From Paraburkholderia sabiae (GTDB lineage Bacteria > Pseudomonadota > Gammaproteobacteria > Burkholderiales > Burkholderiaceae): a stretch of 64,000 nt of DNA. Where the stretch lies: positions 1,054,001 to 1,118,000 of the forward strand of contig NZ_CP125295.1 of assembly GCF_030412785.1 (NCBI RefSeq). Direction: 5' to 3'. A program made the translations under genes and the position numbers. The notes below the pieces were generated by a model. The model was not told the DNA's origin and did no database searches. It saw nothing but the letters and a program-made list of their open reading frames with translations. Shown here piece after piece: positions 9,372 to 17,838 of the stretch (position 1 is the stretch's first letter; the number at the start of each line of letters is the position of its first letter).

Positions 9372-11435
9372 ATGTCCAACCGCTATCCTCTTCTGAACCG
9401 CGAGCTGGGCATTCTGGGTTTTAACGAGCGTGTGCTCGCACAGGCCGCGGACCCGGCTGTCCCGCTTCTCGAACGCTTGCGCTTCATCTGCATCACCAGC
9501 AGCAACCTCGACGAATTCTTCGAAGTCCGCATGGCCGGTCTTCAGGAGCAGATGCGCGACAACCCCGGCGCGCTGTCGCCCGACGGCATGTCACTGCAGC
9601 ACTGCTATGACCTCGTGGTCGAACGCGCGCAGAAGCTCGTGCATCGTCAGTACACAATGTTGCAGGACACCGTGCTGCCCGCGCTCGAAGACGAAGGCAT
9701 CTATTTTCACGGCACGGAAGCCTGGAACGAAGCGCAGACCCAATGGGCGCGCGACTACTTCATCAATGAGCTGTTGCCCGTCCTGACGCCGATCGGCCTC
9801 GATCCCGCGCATCCGTTTCCGCGTGTGCTGAACAAGAGCCTGAACTTCGTCGTCGAGCTGGAAGGCAAGGATGCCTTCGGCCGGCAAGCCGTGATGGGCA
9901 TCGTGCAGGCGCCACGCGCACTGCCGCGCCTCGTGCGCATGCCGCAGGAGCTGTCGGGTTATCCGCATGGCTTCGTGCTGCTGAGCTCGCTGCTGCAACG
10001 TTTCGTCGGCGAGCTGTTCCCGGCGTTGCTCGTGCGCAGTTGCAACCAGTTCCGTATCACGCGCAATAGCGAACTGTTCGTCGATGAAGACGAAATTACG
10101 AATCTGCGCGTCGCGCTGCAGGGCGAACTGCCCGCGCGACATCTGGGTAACGCGGTGCGGCTCGAAGTGTCGGCGGACACGCCTGCGCATCTCGTACGTC
10201 GACTGCTTGACGAAAGCGGGTTGTCGCAGAAGGACTGCTACTACGTCGACGGCCCGGTGAATCTCGTGCGTCTGATGCAGTTGCCCGAGATGGTCGACCG
10301 GCCGGATCTGAAGTTCGTCCCGCACATTCCCGCGACGCCGCAGCAGATCGCCACCAGCGCGAGCCTGTTCGACGTGATCGATCAGGGCGATGTGCTGCTG
10401 CATCATCCGTACGAGAGCTTCCAGCCGGTGCTCGAACTGCTGCTGCAGGCCGCGAAGGATCCGAACGTCGTCGCGATCAAGCAGACCATCTATCGCACGG
10501 GCACGGATTCGCCGCTGATGGATGCGCTGATGCAGGCCGCGCGCAACGGCAAGGAAGTGACGGTGGTAGTCGAACTGCTCGCGCGCTTCGACGAAGAGAC
10601 GAACATCAACTGGGCGTCGCAGCTCGAAGCCGTCGGCGCGCACGTCGTGTACGGCGTGGTCGGCCACAAGTGCCACGCGAAGATGATGCTGATCGTGCGA
10701 CGTGTATCGGAAGGCGGCAAGTCGATCCTCAAGCGTTACGCGCACCTCGGCACGGGCAACTATCATCCGCGCACGGCGCGCCTCTATACCGACTTTGGCC
10801 TGATGACGGCGGACCAGAAGATCTGCGAAGACGTGCATCACGTGTTTCAGCAGTTGACTGGGATCGGTGGCGAGTTGCCGTTGCACGAGTTGTGGCAGTC
10901 GCCGTTCACGCTGCATCCGAAGCTCGTCGAATCGATTCGCGCCGAAGCCGAGCATGCGCGCGCGGGCAAGCGGGCGCGGATCGTTGCGAAGATGAATGCG
11001 CTGCTTGAGCCTACGGTTATCGCCGAGTTGTATGAGGCTTCACAGGCGGGCGTGAAGATCGATTTGATCGTGCGTGGTGTTTGTGCTTTGCAGCCGGGGG
11101 TGGAAGGGCTGTCGGAGAACATCACGGTGCGGTCGATCGTGGGGCGTTTTCTTGAGCATCATCGTATTTTTTATTTCTACGATAACGGGCGCGAGCAGGT
11201 TTATCTGTCCAGTGCGGACTGGATGGATCGGAATTTCTTCCGGCGTGTTGAAGTCGCGTTTCCGATCAATAACCGGCGGTTGAAGCGGCGTGTGATTGCT
11301 GAAGGGCTGTCGGCGTTTCTCGGGGATAATCAGGCCGCCTGGCTCATGCAGAGTGATGGGCATTATCGCCGGCGCAGGCCCGGGAAGTCCTCGCGGAATG
11401 CGCAGCTTAGTTTGTTGACGAAGTTCTGTTCTTAA
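9372..11435 (+). CDS. ppk: Polyphosphate kinase Ppk1
   Basis: Membrane-associated enzyme that makes polyphosphate from ATP. The 687-residue protein has the expected order: N-terminal helical domain (RELGILGFNERVLAQA, SSNLDEFFEVRMAGL), head domain, then two phospholipase-D-like catalytic domains. The second half shows IKQTIYRTGTDSPL, KCHAKMMLIVRR and HLGTGNYHPRTARLYTDFGL, carrying the conserved catalytic histidines. The ATG at 9372 is preferred to a GTG at 9315 because that GTG lies inside the Pho-box-like repeat. The last ~130 codons change to T/G-ending usage immediately before element B. Confidence 0.97.
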   Translation: MSNRYPLLNRELGILGFNERVLAQAADPAVPLLERLRFICITSSNLDEFFEVRMAGLQEQMRDNPGALSPDGMSLQHCYDLVVERAQKLVHRQYTMLQDTVLPALEDEGIYFHGTEAWNEAQTQWARDYFINELLPVLTPIGLDPAHPFPRVLNKSLNFVVELEGKDAFGRQAVMGIVQAPRALPRLVRMPQELSGYPHGFVLLSSLLQRFVGELFPALLVRSCNQFRITRNSELFVDEDEITNLRVALQGELPARHLGNAVRLEVSADTPAHLVRRLLDESGLSQKDCYYVDGPVNLVRLMQLPEMVDRPDLKFVPHIPATPQQIATSASLFDVIDQGDVLLHHPYESFQPVLELLLQAAKDPNVVAIKQTIYRTGTDSPLMDALMQAARNGKEVTVVVELLARFDEETNINWASQLEAVGAHVVYGVVGHKCHAKMMLIVRRVSEGGKSILKRYAHLGTGNYHPRTARLYTDFGLMTADQKICEDVHHVFQQLTGIGGELPLHELWQSPFTLHPKLVESIRAEAEHARAGKRARIVAKMNALLEPTVIAELYEASQAGVKIDLIVRGVCALQPGVEGLSENITVRSIVGRFLEHHRIFYFYDNGREQVYLSSADWMDRNFFRRVEVAFPINNRRLKRRVIAEGLSAFLGDNQAAWLMQSDGHYRRRRPGKSSRNAQLSLLTKFCS

Positions 11436-11447
11436 AAGGTTCTTTTT

Positions 11448-12074
11448 GTCTGCGACGCTAGTCGCCATTCTTTGCCTTTTGCGTTTTGCTTTTGGTTTTT
11501 GGCTGCGCTGGCATCCGCGGTTTCGTATCGGTGCTTCAAGCGTTGCCCCTGTGCGGGGCGGCACCTACTTTTCTTTGCAGCGGCAAAGAAAAGTAGGCAA
11601 AAGAAAGCCGCTTCAAACCTCCGGTCCCTGCCAGGATAACGCTACGGCACACGTTCCTTGATCTGTCGCGCAACAACGCAAACACTCCGTAGAAAGCCCG
11701 CAGTCAACCGTGCGCGGCGCGAAAGATGACATCCATCTGGGGCACATTCGGTCGGCTTGTCTTTGTGTGTTTGCCGTCGGTTTGAGCGGCGGTATGCGCT
11801 CAAAACTGTGTGTGGGTTTTTCGCGCCGTGCGCGCTTGACTGCGGGCTTTCTACGCAGTGCGGACGTCGCTGAGCGACAGCTCAACTGCGGCATGCCGCA
11901 CCGCTATGCTGGCAGGCACCGGAGGTTCAAAAGCGGCTTTCTTTTGCCTACTTTTCTTTGCCGCTGCAAAGAAAAGTAGGTGCCGCCCCGCACAGGGGCG
12001 ACGCATGAAGCACCGATACGAAACCGCGGATGCCAGCGCAGCAAAACACCCAGAATGGCGACTGCGTCGCAGAC
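11448..12074 (+). repeat. Large palindromic intergenic element, copy B
   Basis: Second copy, 627 bp, between the convergent ppk and olsB genes. The left terminal gtctgcgacgctagtcgcca is intact (11448-11467); the right terminal copy (12056-12074) has lost two bases (actgcgtcgc instead of actagcgtcgc). Both arms keep the hairpin cctacttttctttgc / gcaaagaaaagtagg, and the core motif gcacattcggtcgg near 11742 is in the same orientation as copy A. It starts 12 nt after the ppk stop and ends 6 nt before the olsB stop. Short open frames inside recur in all copies and follow from the repeat itself. Confidence 0.9.
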
Positions 12075-12080
12075 AAAAAA

Positions 12081-12896
12081 TCAACGGCCTAGCGCATCAC
12101 CAAGAAAATGCCGCGCATACCGCGCATTGATCTCCTCCAACCTGAACAGCGTCAAGAAATCAGCGGTATTGAAATCAGGATCCCACGCCGGGGCACCACA
12201 AATCTTCGCCCCGAGCCGCAAATAACCCTTGATCAGCGGCGGCGGCGCAACCTTCGCCCCAGTCTGCAATTCTTCGACAGGCAACGGCGTATGCGGAAAC
12301 GCACGATACTCCGGCGTCGTCAGCGCATCATCGGCCATCGATGCATACAGGTTGGCAGCATAGTGCCCACCGTCAGCCATCGCGACGCTCGCGCAGCCGA
12401 GCATCGTCTCGTAACCGTTGTGCTGCATGTACGAGCCGAGACCCGCCCACAGCGACATGATCACCGAGCCGCTGCGATAGTCGGGATGCACGCACGAGCG
12501 GCCCACTTCGACCATCTTCGAGCGCAAGTGCGTGAGACGCGATACATCGAACTCGCCCTCGGCATACAGGCGGCCGATACGCGCCGCCTGGTGCGGCGGC
12601 AGCACGCGGTACGTGCCGACCACCTTCAGCGTGTCGAGATCGCGGACGATCAGGTGATCGCAGTAAGCGTCGAACGAATCGACGTCGAGGCCGGCAGGAC
12701 CGGACAGGCGCGCGCCCATTTCCTCGGCGAAGACCCGGTAACGCAGACGCTGCGCTTCACGAAGCTCCTCGTCGGTGCGCGCCCACGACACTTGCAGACG
12801 ATGCTGGGCAGTGACCGTTTCTTCCGTGCGCGGCAAACGACGACGCGGCTCGAGGATCGATGCGAAGGGCAGGGTTGGCGTCGGCAGTTCTCGCAT
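12081..12896 (-). CDS. olsB: Ornithine-acyl-ACP N-acyltransferase-like protein (OlsB family, GNAT fold)
   Basis: Probable first enzyme of ornithine-lipid synthesis, transferring a 3-hydroxyacyl group from ACP to ornithine. The 271-residue protein has the OlsB/haemolysin-type layout: RLQVSWARTDEELREAQRLRYRVFAEEMGARL (about 30-62), the DHLIVRDLDTLKVVGTYRVL strand pair, VEVGRSCVHPDYRSG, and late PPLIKGYLRLGAKICGAPAWDPDFNTADF. The ATG at 12896 is chosen because AGGA lies 7 nt upstream; the frame continues to 12971 without support. Its position beside pst-pho-ppk fits a phosphate-limitation role, since ornithine lipids replace phospholipids. A generic acyltransferase cannot be excluded from sequence alone. 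Confidence 0.8.
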   Translation of the reverse strand: MRELPTPTLPFASILEPRRRLPRTEETVTAQHRLQVSWARTDEELREAQRLRYRVFAEEMGARLSGPAGLDVDSFDAYCDHLIVRDLDTLKVVGTYRVLPPHQAARIGRLYAEGEFDVSRLTHLRSKMVEVGRSCVHPDYRSGSVIMSLWAGLGSYMQHNGYETMLGCASVAMADGGHYAANLYASMADDALTTPEYRAFPHTPLPVEELQTGAKVAPPPLIKGYLRLGAKICGAPAWDPDFNTADFLTLFRLEEINARYARHFLGDALGR

Positions 12897-13061
12897 GTGG
12901 CGTTCCTGGTCGAAAATGTGAAATTCGCTTCGACGCCAATGTAGTAACGGCTGGTGACGCTCACGTGGCAACGTCGTGACGATTCAATGACGTGTCGTAA
13001 GGCCGCCGCTTTCGGCGCGCCTTCGGTGTTGTAATCACGCGACCCGCCAATGCGGCCTGAA

Positions 13062-13520
13062 TCAGATCAGGTCGCTGGTGATCGCCGCAAGCAGCACAGC
13101 CTGCTCGTCATTGCCGCGCGTGCGGCTCTCGATCCACCAGATCGCTGACTTCTTGATCGGCCAGCTCGCGCCGCTGTCGGCGAGCAGGCGGGCGACGACA
13201 TGGCCGAGCGTCGGCTGATGGCCGACCACCACGACGGTCGGCGCGATGCCGTTGGGCCAGCCGGCTGCCGTGAGCACATCCGCGGCACTCGCGTCCGGCG
13301 CGATCTCGCGCACGACGCGGTATTGGTCCGTCAACGATTCGGCCGTCTGGACGGTGCGCGTGGCAGGGCTCGCGAGGATCACGGCGTCGTCGGGAAGACG
13401 CGCGCGCAGCCATTTCGCGGACGCCTGCGCCTGCTTGCGGCCGCGTGTCGTCAGCTGGCGGGCGAGATCGCTCGAGGCCGTGTCTTCAGCTTCGGCGTGA
13501 CGCCAGAGAATCAGGTTCAT
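13062..13520 (-). CDS. sixA: Phosphohistidine phosphatase SixA-type
   Basis: Small (152-residue) histidine-phosphatase-superfamily protein. The catalytic motif LILWRHAEAED places the phosphate-accepting histidine at residue 8, and the partner histidine is in VVVVGHQPTLGHVV. SixA proteins remove phosphate from histidine residues of phosphotransfer proteins; length and motif spacing match that branch rather than the larger phosphoglycerate mutases. GGAG precedes the ATG by 8 nt. It lies on the minus strand upstream of olsB with about 165 nt between them, so it may or may not be co-transcribed. Confidence 0.87.
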   Translation of the reverse strand: MNLILWRHAEAEDTASSDLARQLTTRGRKQAQASAKWLRARLPDDAVILASPATRTVQTAESLTDQYRVVREIAPDASAADVLTAAGWPNGIAPTVVVVGHQPTLGHVVARLLADSGASWPIKKSAIWWIESRTRGNDEQAVLLAAITSDLI

Positions 13521-13710
13521 GGCGGTGTCTCCAGGTGCGTGTCGTGACGATCTTTCGATCTATCGACAAGTATGGACAACGTAGGGCGAGGGGAGTTTTG
13601 TCGTTCTGCGTTTCTGGATCGTTTCCGGATTTTTATCGCGCGCATGTTTCGGCCGTGCGATGGATCCGCGTTCGCGCCGCGAGAACCACGCAGCGGAAAA
13701 ACAACGGCAG

Positions 13711-13751
13711 AAAAACAAAAACCCGCGACACCGGAAGGTGAGGCGGGTTTT
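13711..13751 (-). terminator. Intrinsic terminator downstream of tRNA-Pro
   Basis: The stem aaaacccgc (13717-13725) pairs with gcgggtttt (13743-13751); an inner cacc/ggtg stem extends it. Read leftwards, the stem is followed by a T-rich run (complement of 13711-13720). It lies just past the 3' end of tRNA-Pro and would end that transcript. Confidence 0.65.
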
Positions 13752-13768
13752 CGTGTACGGCATGTTGG

Positions 13769-13845
13769 TGGTCGGAGCGATAGGATTCGAACCTACGACC
13801 CTCTGATCCCAAATCAGATGCGCTACCAGGCTGCGCTACGCTCCG
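13769..13845 (-). tRNA. tRNA-Pro (anticodon TGG)
   Basis: The minus strand reads CGGAGCG acceptor (13845-13839), D arm, anticodon stem CTGAT...ATCAG with loop TTTGGGA (anticodon TGG), T arm GTAGG-TTCGAAT-CCTAT, CGCTCCG, discriminator A and an encoded CCA (13771-13769). All arms pair, and the length with CCA is 77 nt. TGG decodes CCA/CCG-type proline codons. Confidence 0.96.
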
Positions 13846-13928
13846 ACGCGAGCCCGAGATTGTATCCGCATTGGTGTCCGCGAGTCAAATCTGCGGTTTA
13901 ACGCAGAAGCGAGGGCCGAAGTTCGGCG

Positions 13929-14087
13929 TCATATCTGACCCATCAGCAGCAACACGATCACCACGATCAGCACGACGCCGACGAGGCTCGTCGGACGATA
14001 GCCCCATTCGCGGCTGTACGGCCAGCTTGGGAGGGCGCCGATCAAAAGCAGGATCAGCACGATCAACAGAATGGTTCCGAGGGTCAT
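13929..14087 (-). CDS. Small DUF3309-type membrane protein
   Basis: A 52-residue, almost entirely hydrophobic protein: TM helix about 3-20, a short polar hinge PSWPYSREWGYRPTS (about 20-34) and a second TM helix 35-50. This LPxWPYSxxWGYxPSG-like hinge between two helices is the hallmark of the DUF3309 family, whose function is unknown. The start at 14087 is chosen because AAGGAGA lies 6 nt before the ATG. It stands alone downstream of the next small membrane gene and 80 nt from tRNA-Pro. Confidence 0.8.
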   Translation of the reverse strand: MTLGTILLIVLILLLIGALPSWPYSREWGYRPTSLVGVVLIVVIVLLLMGQI

Positions 14088-14393
14088 GTTATCTCTCCTT
14101 ATATGGCCGGGCCACAATTGGAGACCGCTTCAGCACGCAATGACAGCGCGGGTGCGCGCCGGCGGCCGGTTTATCGAGCGCGCGGGATGCGCGATCCATG
14201 CCTTACAGTCAGCAAGGCACGTGCCCGACGACGGCGAGAATCAGCGGAGAGGGATAACAGGAGAGGGCGCGCGAATCCTGACGCGCAAGCGCGCGCTCAG
14301 GCGAAGACGTCGCAGTCGGCCAAACGCCGACGCGCCGCCTTCATGTGCGGCGAAAGACAGTCGCGATGCGCCGCGGGTGCGACGCGTCGGGCT
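14088..14393. other. Intergenic stretch without an identified gene
   Basis: The interval between two small minus-strand genes contains only the ribosome site of the DUF3309-type gene (14093-14099) and GC-rich low-complexity sequence with scattered short GCGCGC inverted repeats near 14270-14300. No open frame with a credible ribosome site, tRNA or terminator was seen. Confidence 0.5.
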
Positions 14394-14567
14394 TCAGTGT
14401 CTGCGGCGCATTCTGTCGAAGACGTGATGCTCGGCCAGCCAGTGGTGCATCATCCCTTCGCCTTGATGTTCGCGGCGATAGGTGCGCGATTCGAAAACGG
14501 ATAACACCACGAGCACCAGCAAACCTATGGCCAGTCCAACCAGCCCTGCGATCGATTCGGCATCCAT
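14394..14567 (-). CDS. Small single-pass membrane protein
   Basis: A 57-residue protein with one TM helix (about 6-28, LAIGLLVLVVLSV) and a basic, histidine-rich tail (RREHQ...HHWLAEHHVFDRMRRRH). A very strong ribosome site (AAGGAGG) lies 5 nt before the ATG at 14567, which is the main evidence that it is translated. No family is recognised. It belongs to a run of small envelope proteins (the DUF3309-type gene on one side, a lipoprotein on the other). Confidence 0.65.
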   Translation of the reverse strand: MDAESIAGLVGLAIGLLVLVVLSVFESRTYRREHQGEGMMHHWLAEHHVFDRMRRRH

Positions 14568-14733
14568 GACGGCCTCCTTCGACGACTGCAATCATGCCTA
14601 CATAGTAGAGCAGGCGCAGCAAGATGGCGCAAGCAGGGCGATGCCCAGGTTCGGCGGCGCACATTGCGCTTTGCGGTTAGACTCGTGGCCCGCGACGTCA
14701 TCCGTCGATGCTCACACCCTGTCCGAAAAGTTT

Positions 14734-14907
14734 ATGAAGCGCTTCCTGCTGGCTGCCTCGCTGTTTTCGCTGTTCGCCCTGTCGGCGTGTGCCGACGATC
14801 CGACCATCCACCATCACGTGCCGCCCAAAGATCCCGCCGACTATCACGGCGTGCCGACGGACGATCGTCCGCCGTCGATGATCGACGCGCCCGCCGCGCC
14901 TCAATAA
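14734..14907 (+). CDS. Small proline-rich lipoprotein
   Basis: A 57-residue precursor with a lipoprotein signal: MKR, hydrophobic LLAASLFSLFAL, lipobox LSAC with the modified cysteine at residue 19. The mature peptide is only about 39 residues and rich in Pro, Asp and His (DDPTIHHHVPPKDPADYHGVPTDDRPPS). The start at 14734 is the only one that gives a signal sequence; the frame is open further upstream but codes for nothing recognisable. The ribosome site is weak. No family recognised. Confidence 0.6.
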   Translation: MKRFLLAASLFSLFALSACADDPTIHHHVPPKDPADYHGVPTDDRPPSMIDAPAAPQ

Positions 14908-14931
14908 ACGCGGCGAGCGCGCAGGCTCAGG

Positions 14932-16320
14932 TCACGCATGGCTCTGCGGCAACGCGGGGCCGATATCGCGTGTGAGACGCGGCAGCAGACGCGCGAGCGT
15001 GAGGCCGCGCGCTGCCATGAAGATCATCAGCGCCGCCCACAAGCCGTGGTTGCCGTGCGTGCCTGCGAGCGCCCACGAAGCGGCCAGAAACGCGCCGAGC
15101 GACACCACCATCGACGTCATCAGATCGCGCGTACGCGTCGCGCCGATGAACACGCCGTCGAGCAGAAAGCCCCACACGGAGACGATCGGCGATAGCGCCG
15201 TCCACGGCAGGAAAGCTTCCGCCGTCGCGCGCACGGCCGCCTGATCGGTCAGACGCTCGATGATCCACGTCCCCGTCATCCAGTAGACGAGCGAAAACGC
15301 GAGCGCACCAAGCGCCGACCACAGCAGCGTCACCTTGACGGCCTGGCGGAACGCATCGCGATTGCGCGCACCGATGGCCGCGCCGACGAGCGCTTCCGCC
15401 GCATGCGCGAAGCCGTCGAGTCCATAGCCCATGAAGGTCTGGAAATTGAGCAGCAGCGCGTTCGCCGCGAGCGTCGCGTCGCCCTGTTTCGCGCCGAGAT
15501 GGGCGAACCAGCCGAAGACGCCGAGCAGGCACATCGTCCGCACGAAGATGTCGCGGTTGATCGTCACCATGCGCCTCAGCGCGGCCGGATCGAATAGCGC
15601 GGCGCGTTCGAGCGCGGGCAGGCCGCGCGGGCGCATCTGCCAGAGCAGCACGGCGCCGAACACGAAGCCGAGCGCATCGGCCGTCGCTGTCGCCGCGCCG
15701 ATACCCGCCACGCCCCAATCGAACGCATACACGAACAGGCACACGGCGACGATGTTCACCGTGTTAATGAAGACTTGCGTCGCGAGCGCGACGCGCACGC
15801 GCTGCGTGCCGAGCAGCCAGCCCAGCACGACATAGTTGCCTAGCGCGAGCGGGGCCGCCCAGATGCGCGCATGACAGTAAGCGCGCGCGTGGCGCTGAAC
15901 CTCATCGCTGCCGCCGATCGTGCGTATCGCGAAGTCGATCAGCGGAACCTGCAGCGCGAGCACCACGGCGCCGATCGCAAACGCGAGCAGCATCGCGCGC
16001 ACGACGTTCATGCGCAGACCGGCCTGATCGTCGGCACCGAACGATTGCGCGACGAGCCCCGTCGTGCCCATGCGCAGAAAGCCGAAGCCCCAGAATACGA
16101 AGCTGAAGAACAGTCCACCGAGTGCGACGCCGCCGAGATACGACGCGCTGTCCAGGTGCCCGGCGACGGCGGTGTCGACGGCGCCGAGGATCGGCTGCGT
16201 CAGATTGGCGAGAACGATCGGGAGCGCGAGCGTCAGCACGCGCCGGTGCCAGTGCGTCGGCAGGGCGTCTGCCGTGGACGTGGTATCCAGCGCGGCTGCG
16301 TCGTCGCGGCGATCGTTCAA
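14932..16320 (-). CDS. MATE-family multidrug/cation exporter (DinF/NorM type)
   Basis: A 462-residue 12-helix exporter. The first helix holds LALPIVLANLTQPILGAVDTAVAGHL (about 26-51), a conserved MATE signature, and the matching motif of the second half is seen around NRDIFVRTMCLLGVFGWFAHLGA. No ATG is suitably placed; a TTG at 16320 is inferred as start because AGGAG lies 5 nt upstream and because it overlaps the stop of the preceding gene (TTGA), giving translational coupling. The frame stays open to 16671 without resemblance to MATE. Substrates cannot be told from sequence. Confidence 0.85.
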   Translation of the reverse strand: MNDRRDDAAALDTTSTADALPTHWHRRVLTLALPIVLANLTQPILGAVDTAVAGHLDSASYLGGVALGGLFFSFVFWGFGFLRMGTTGLVAQSFGADDQAGLRMNVVRAMLLAFAIGAVVLALQVPLIDFAIRTIGGSDEVQRHARAYCHARIWAAPLALGNYVVLGWLLGTQRVRVALATQVFINTVNIVAVCLFVYAFDWGVAGIGAATATADALGFVFGAVLLWQMRPRGLPALERAALFDPAALRRMVTINRDIFVRTMCLLGVFGWFAHLGAKQGDATLAANALLLNFQTFMGYGLDGFAHAAEALVGAAIGARNRDAFRQAVKVTLLWSALGALAFSLVYWMTGTWIIERLTDQAAVRATAEAFLPWTALSPIVSVWGFLLDGVFIGATRTRDLMTSMVVSLGAFLAASWALAGTHGNHGLWAALMIFMAARGLTLARLLPRLTRDIGPALPQSHA

Positions 16321-16625
16321 CCGCGCTCCTGCACACAGACCCACGGCGAGACCACGACGGCCCACAGGTCCGGGTCGCGCGCGGCGAAGTCGGCGGCCGT
16401 CTCCGCCTGCACACGTTCGACGAGTCCCGACGACAGCCATTGCGTGACCTGCGCGGCGTCGTCGCTGGCGATCGCTTCGGCGACGCTCACCAGATCGAGA
16501 TCGCGTGCCACGCGCAGCAGCATGCCGCGCGCAAAGAAGCGTTCGAGTTCGGACCAGCCGATCTTCGCGGTTTCGCCGAGCAGCTTTTGATAGAGAGGGC
16601 TTTGTGGGGTGTCGGAGGAAGTCAT
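16317..16625 (-). CDS. DUF2288-like small conserved protein
   Basis: A 102-residue protein beginning MTSSDTPQSPLYQKLLGETAKIGWSEL. The LLGETAxIxWxELxxFFARGxLLxV pattern, then LDLVxVAxAIxxDD and WVSPWVCVQER-like ending, matches the DUF2288 family of unknown function. Its TGA shares bases with the TTG start of the MATE exporter (4-nt overlap), so the two are almost certainly co-expressed. The ribosome site for the chosen ATG is weak; an upstream start at 16760 would add a basic, unconserved leader. Confidence 0.72.
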   Translation of the reverse strand: MTSSDTPQSPLYQKLLGETAKIGWSELERFFARGMLLRVARDLDLVSVAEAIASDDAAQVTQWLSSGLVERVQAETAADFAARDPDLWAVVVSPWVCVQERG

Positions 16626-17160
16626 GACGATATGAGCCAGCAGCACGTGACGGGGCGTAACTATAAACCATAGGCGACGCTGGACCGTCCGGCTGCGGGA
16701 TCGCAATAGTCCGCTCGTGAGCCCGTTCACGACGGTGCCAATGCGCCGATTAACAGGCACACGTTTGCGGATTAAAACTCATACGCATTGCACGCATATC
16801 GGCACATTAAAGCGATGCTCGCGTGCCGGTTAAATCAGAGGAATTCGCTGTTGTGAATTGCGATCGAAAGGTGCGTTGGCGCACCAAGTCTCGCGATTGC
16901 CGCCATCGAAGTGAAATGCGTGAATCGGCCGTATATGGCAGTGCAGATCAATTCGCGTGCGACATTTTTATGTTCTTCCGAAAGCCGCGCCCGTCGTGGC
17001 TTTCGGGGGAGTTGCGTATAGCCCGATGCGAGTATCGGATGGCGCGCGCCGCGTTGATTCGGTTTCCCGATTGACACGTGCGTCATTCAGTTCGCCATTG
17101 AACCGTGCGCCGACTCACACTATTTGCACAATTAATCGATTGCGTGGGTATAGGGGCGTT
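16626..17160. other. AT-richer intergenic region upstream of a candidate sRNA
   Basis: This stretch has lower GC than its surroundings and no convincing gene. It contains a perfect 9-bp hairpin, ccgaaagcc (16978-16986) with ggctttcgg (16998-17006), without a T tract, and near its right end the promoter elements proposed for the 17161-17250 RNA. Short open frames here lack ribosome sites and family resemblance. Confidence 0.45.
17124..17154 (+). promoter_or_regulatory. Predicted sigma70 promoter of the sRNA candidate
   Basis: The -35-like TTGCAC (17124-17129) and -10-like TATAGG (17149-17154) are separated by 19 bp, slightly long, with AT-rich sequence between. Transcription would start near 17161. 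Confidence 0.4.
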
Positions 17161-17250
17161 GCTAGATTTCGTTTCGGCGCATGGTGAACCGGTCCTTTGC
17201 CGATATGCGCCGAACCCCCGTTTGCCCGGCCTCGTGCCGGGCCTTTTTTT
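17161..17250 (+). ncRNA. Candidate trans-acting small RNA with intrinsic terminator
   Basis: About 90 nt with the layout of a bacterial sRNA. A perfect 10-bp stem, ttcggcgcat (17173-17182) with atgcgccgaa (17205-17214), encloses a 22-nt loop containing the pyrimidine run GGTCCTTTG, which could pair with ribosome sites. A short single-stranded cccccgttt linker follows, then a Rho-independent terminator gcccggc/gccgggc (17224-17230 with 17236-17242) ending in seven T. Promoter-like elements precede it at the right distance. No open frame fits inside. The family is not recognised; a short leader or 3'UTR fragment is the alternative. Confidence 0.55.
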
Positions 17251-17301
17251 GTCCGCGCTCATTAAACGTCAGACGACGCCGACCGCACGCACAAAGCCGA
17301 A

Positions 17302-17631
17302 CTACTGCTTGCAGCGGATCACCATAGAGCGGTTCTTCACGTTGGCGCCGAGCACGCCGCCGAGCGTGCCGCCCGCCGTGCCGCCCGTGTCCACATCTTT
17401 CGAGATCACGTCGTAGCCGTACGCGCCGCAGGCTTCGCCCGCGCGCTTGTAGCACTCGCCCCAGTTCTGGCTCGCGTCGCTGCCGCTGCAGTTGATCGCG
17501 AAGCCGGGGTCGCCGTTCGGCAGATAGGTGAGCGTCGTCGAGCCGGAACTTGCGCAGCCTGCGAGACCCGCCAGAGACGCGATCGCGAGGGCCGCTGCCG
17601 TCGCTCGAACTGCCGCAAAGGCGTATTTCAT
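17302..17631 (-). CDS. Putative lipoprotein of unknown function
   Basis: A 109-residue precursor with a lipoprotein signal (MKYAFAAVRATAAALAIASLAGLAGC, lipobox LAGC with cysteine near residue 26). The mature part has four further cysteines (INCSGSD, ECYKRAGEACG, IRCKQ) that could form two disulphides, and a glycine-rich TGGTAGGTLGGVLGA segment. The start at 17631 is chosen for the signal sequence; the ribosome site is weak. No named family is assigned. Confidence 0.7.
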   Translation of the reverse strand: MKYAFAAVRATAAALAIASLAGLAGCASSGSTTLTYLPNGDPGFAINCSGSDASQNWGECYKRAGEACGAYGYDVISKDVDTGGTAGGTLGGVLGANVKNRSMVIRCKQ

Positions 17632-17838
17632 CGGAGTGTCCTCTTTGTGTCGTTGCGCGTAGGGACGCGGTGTCGGCAGACGTGGCACGGAGCGTGCCCG
17701 CCCGCCTCTGTGATGGAGCCCTGCAAGGCCCGTTGGGTTCCCGGACGCCGCGTATGCCGCTTCGTGCGCGCGTCCACAGGATATCCGCCGCCGCGCGCAT
17801 GGCGGCGGCTAAGGCGCCTGGGGACGCCCAAGGGCGCG

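Noticed and set aside
16823..17074. 83-codon frame in the AT-richer region before the sRNA candidate
   Set aside because: Non-ATG start with poor ribosome spacing, composition without domain pattern, and overlap with a hairpin.
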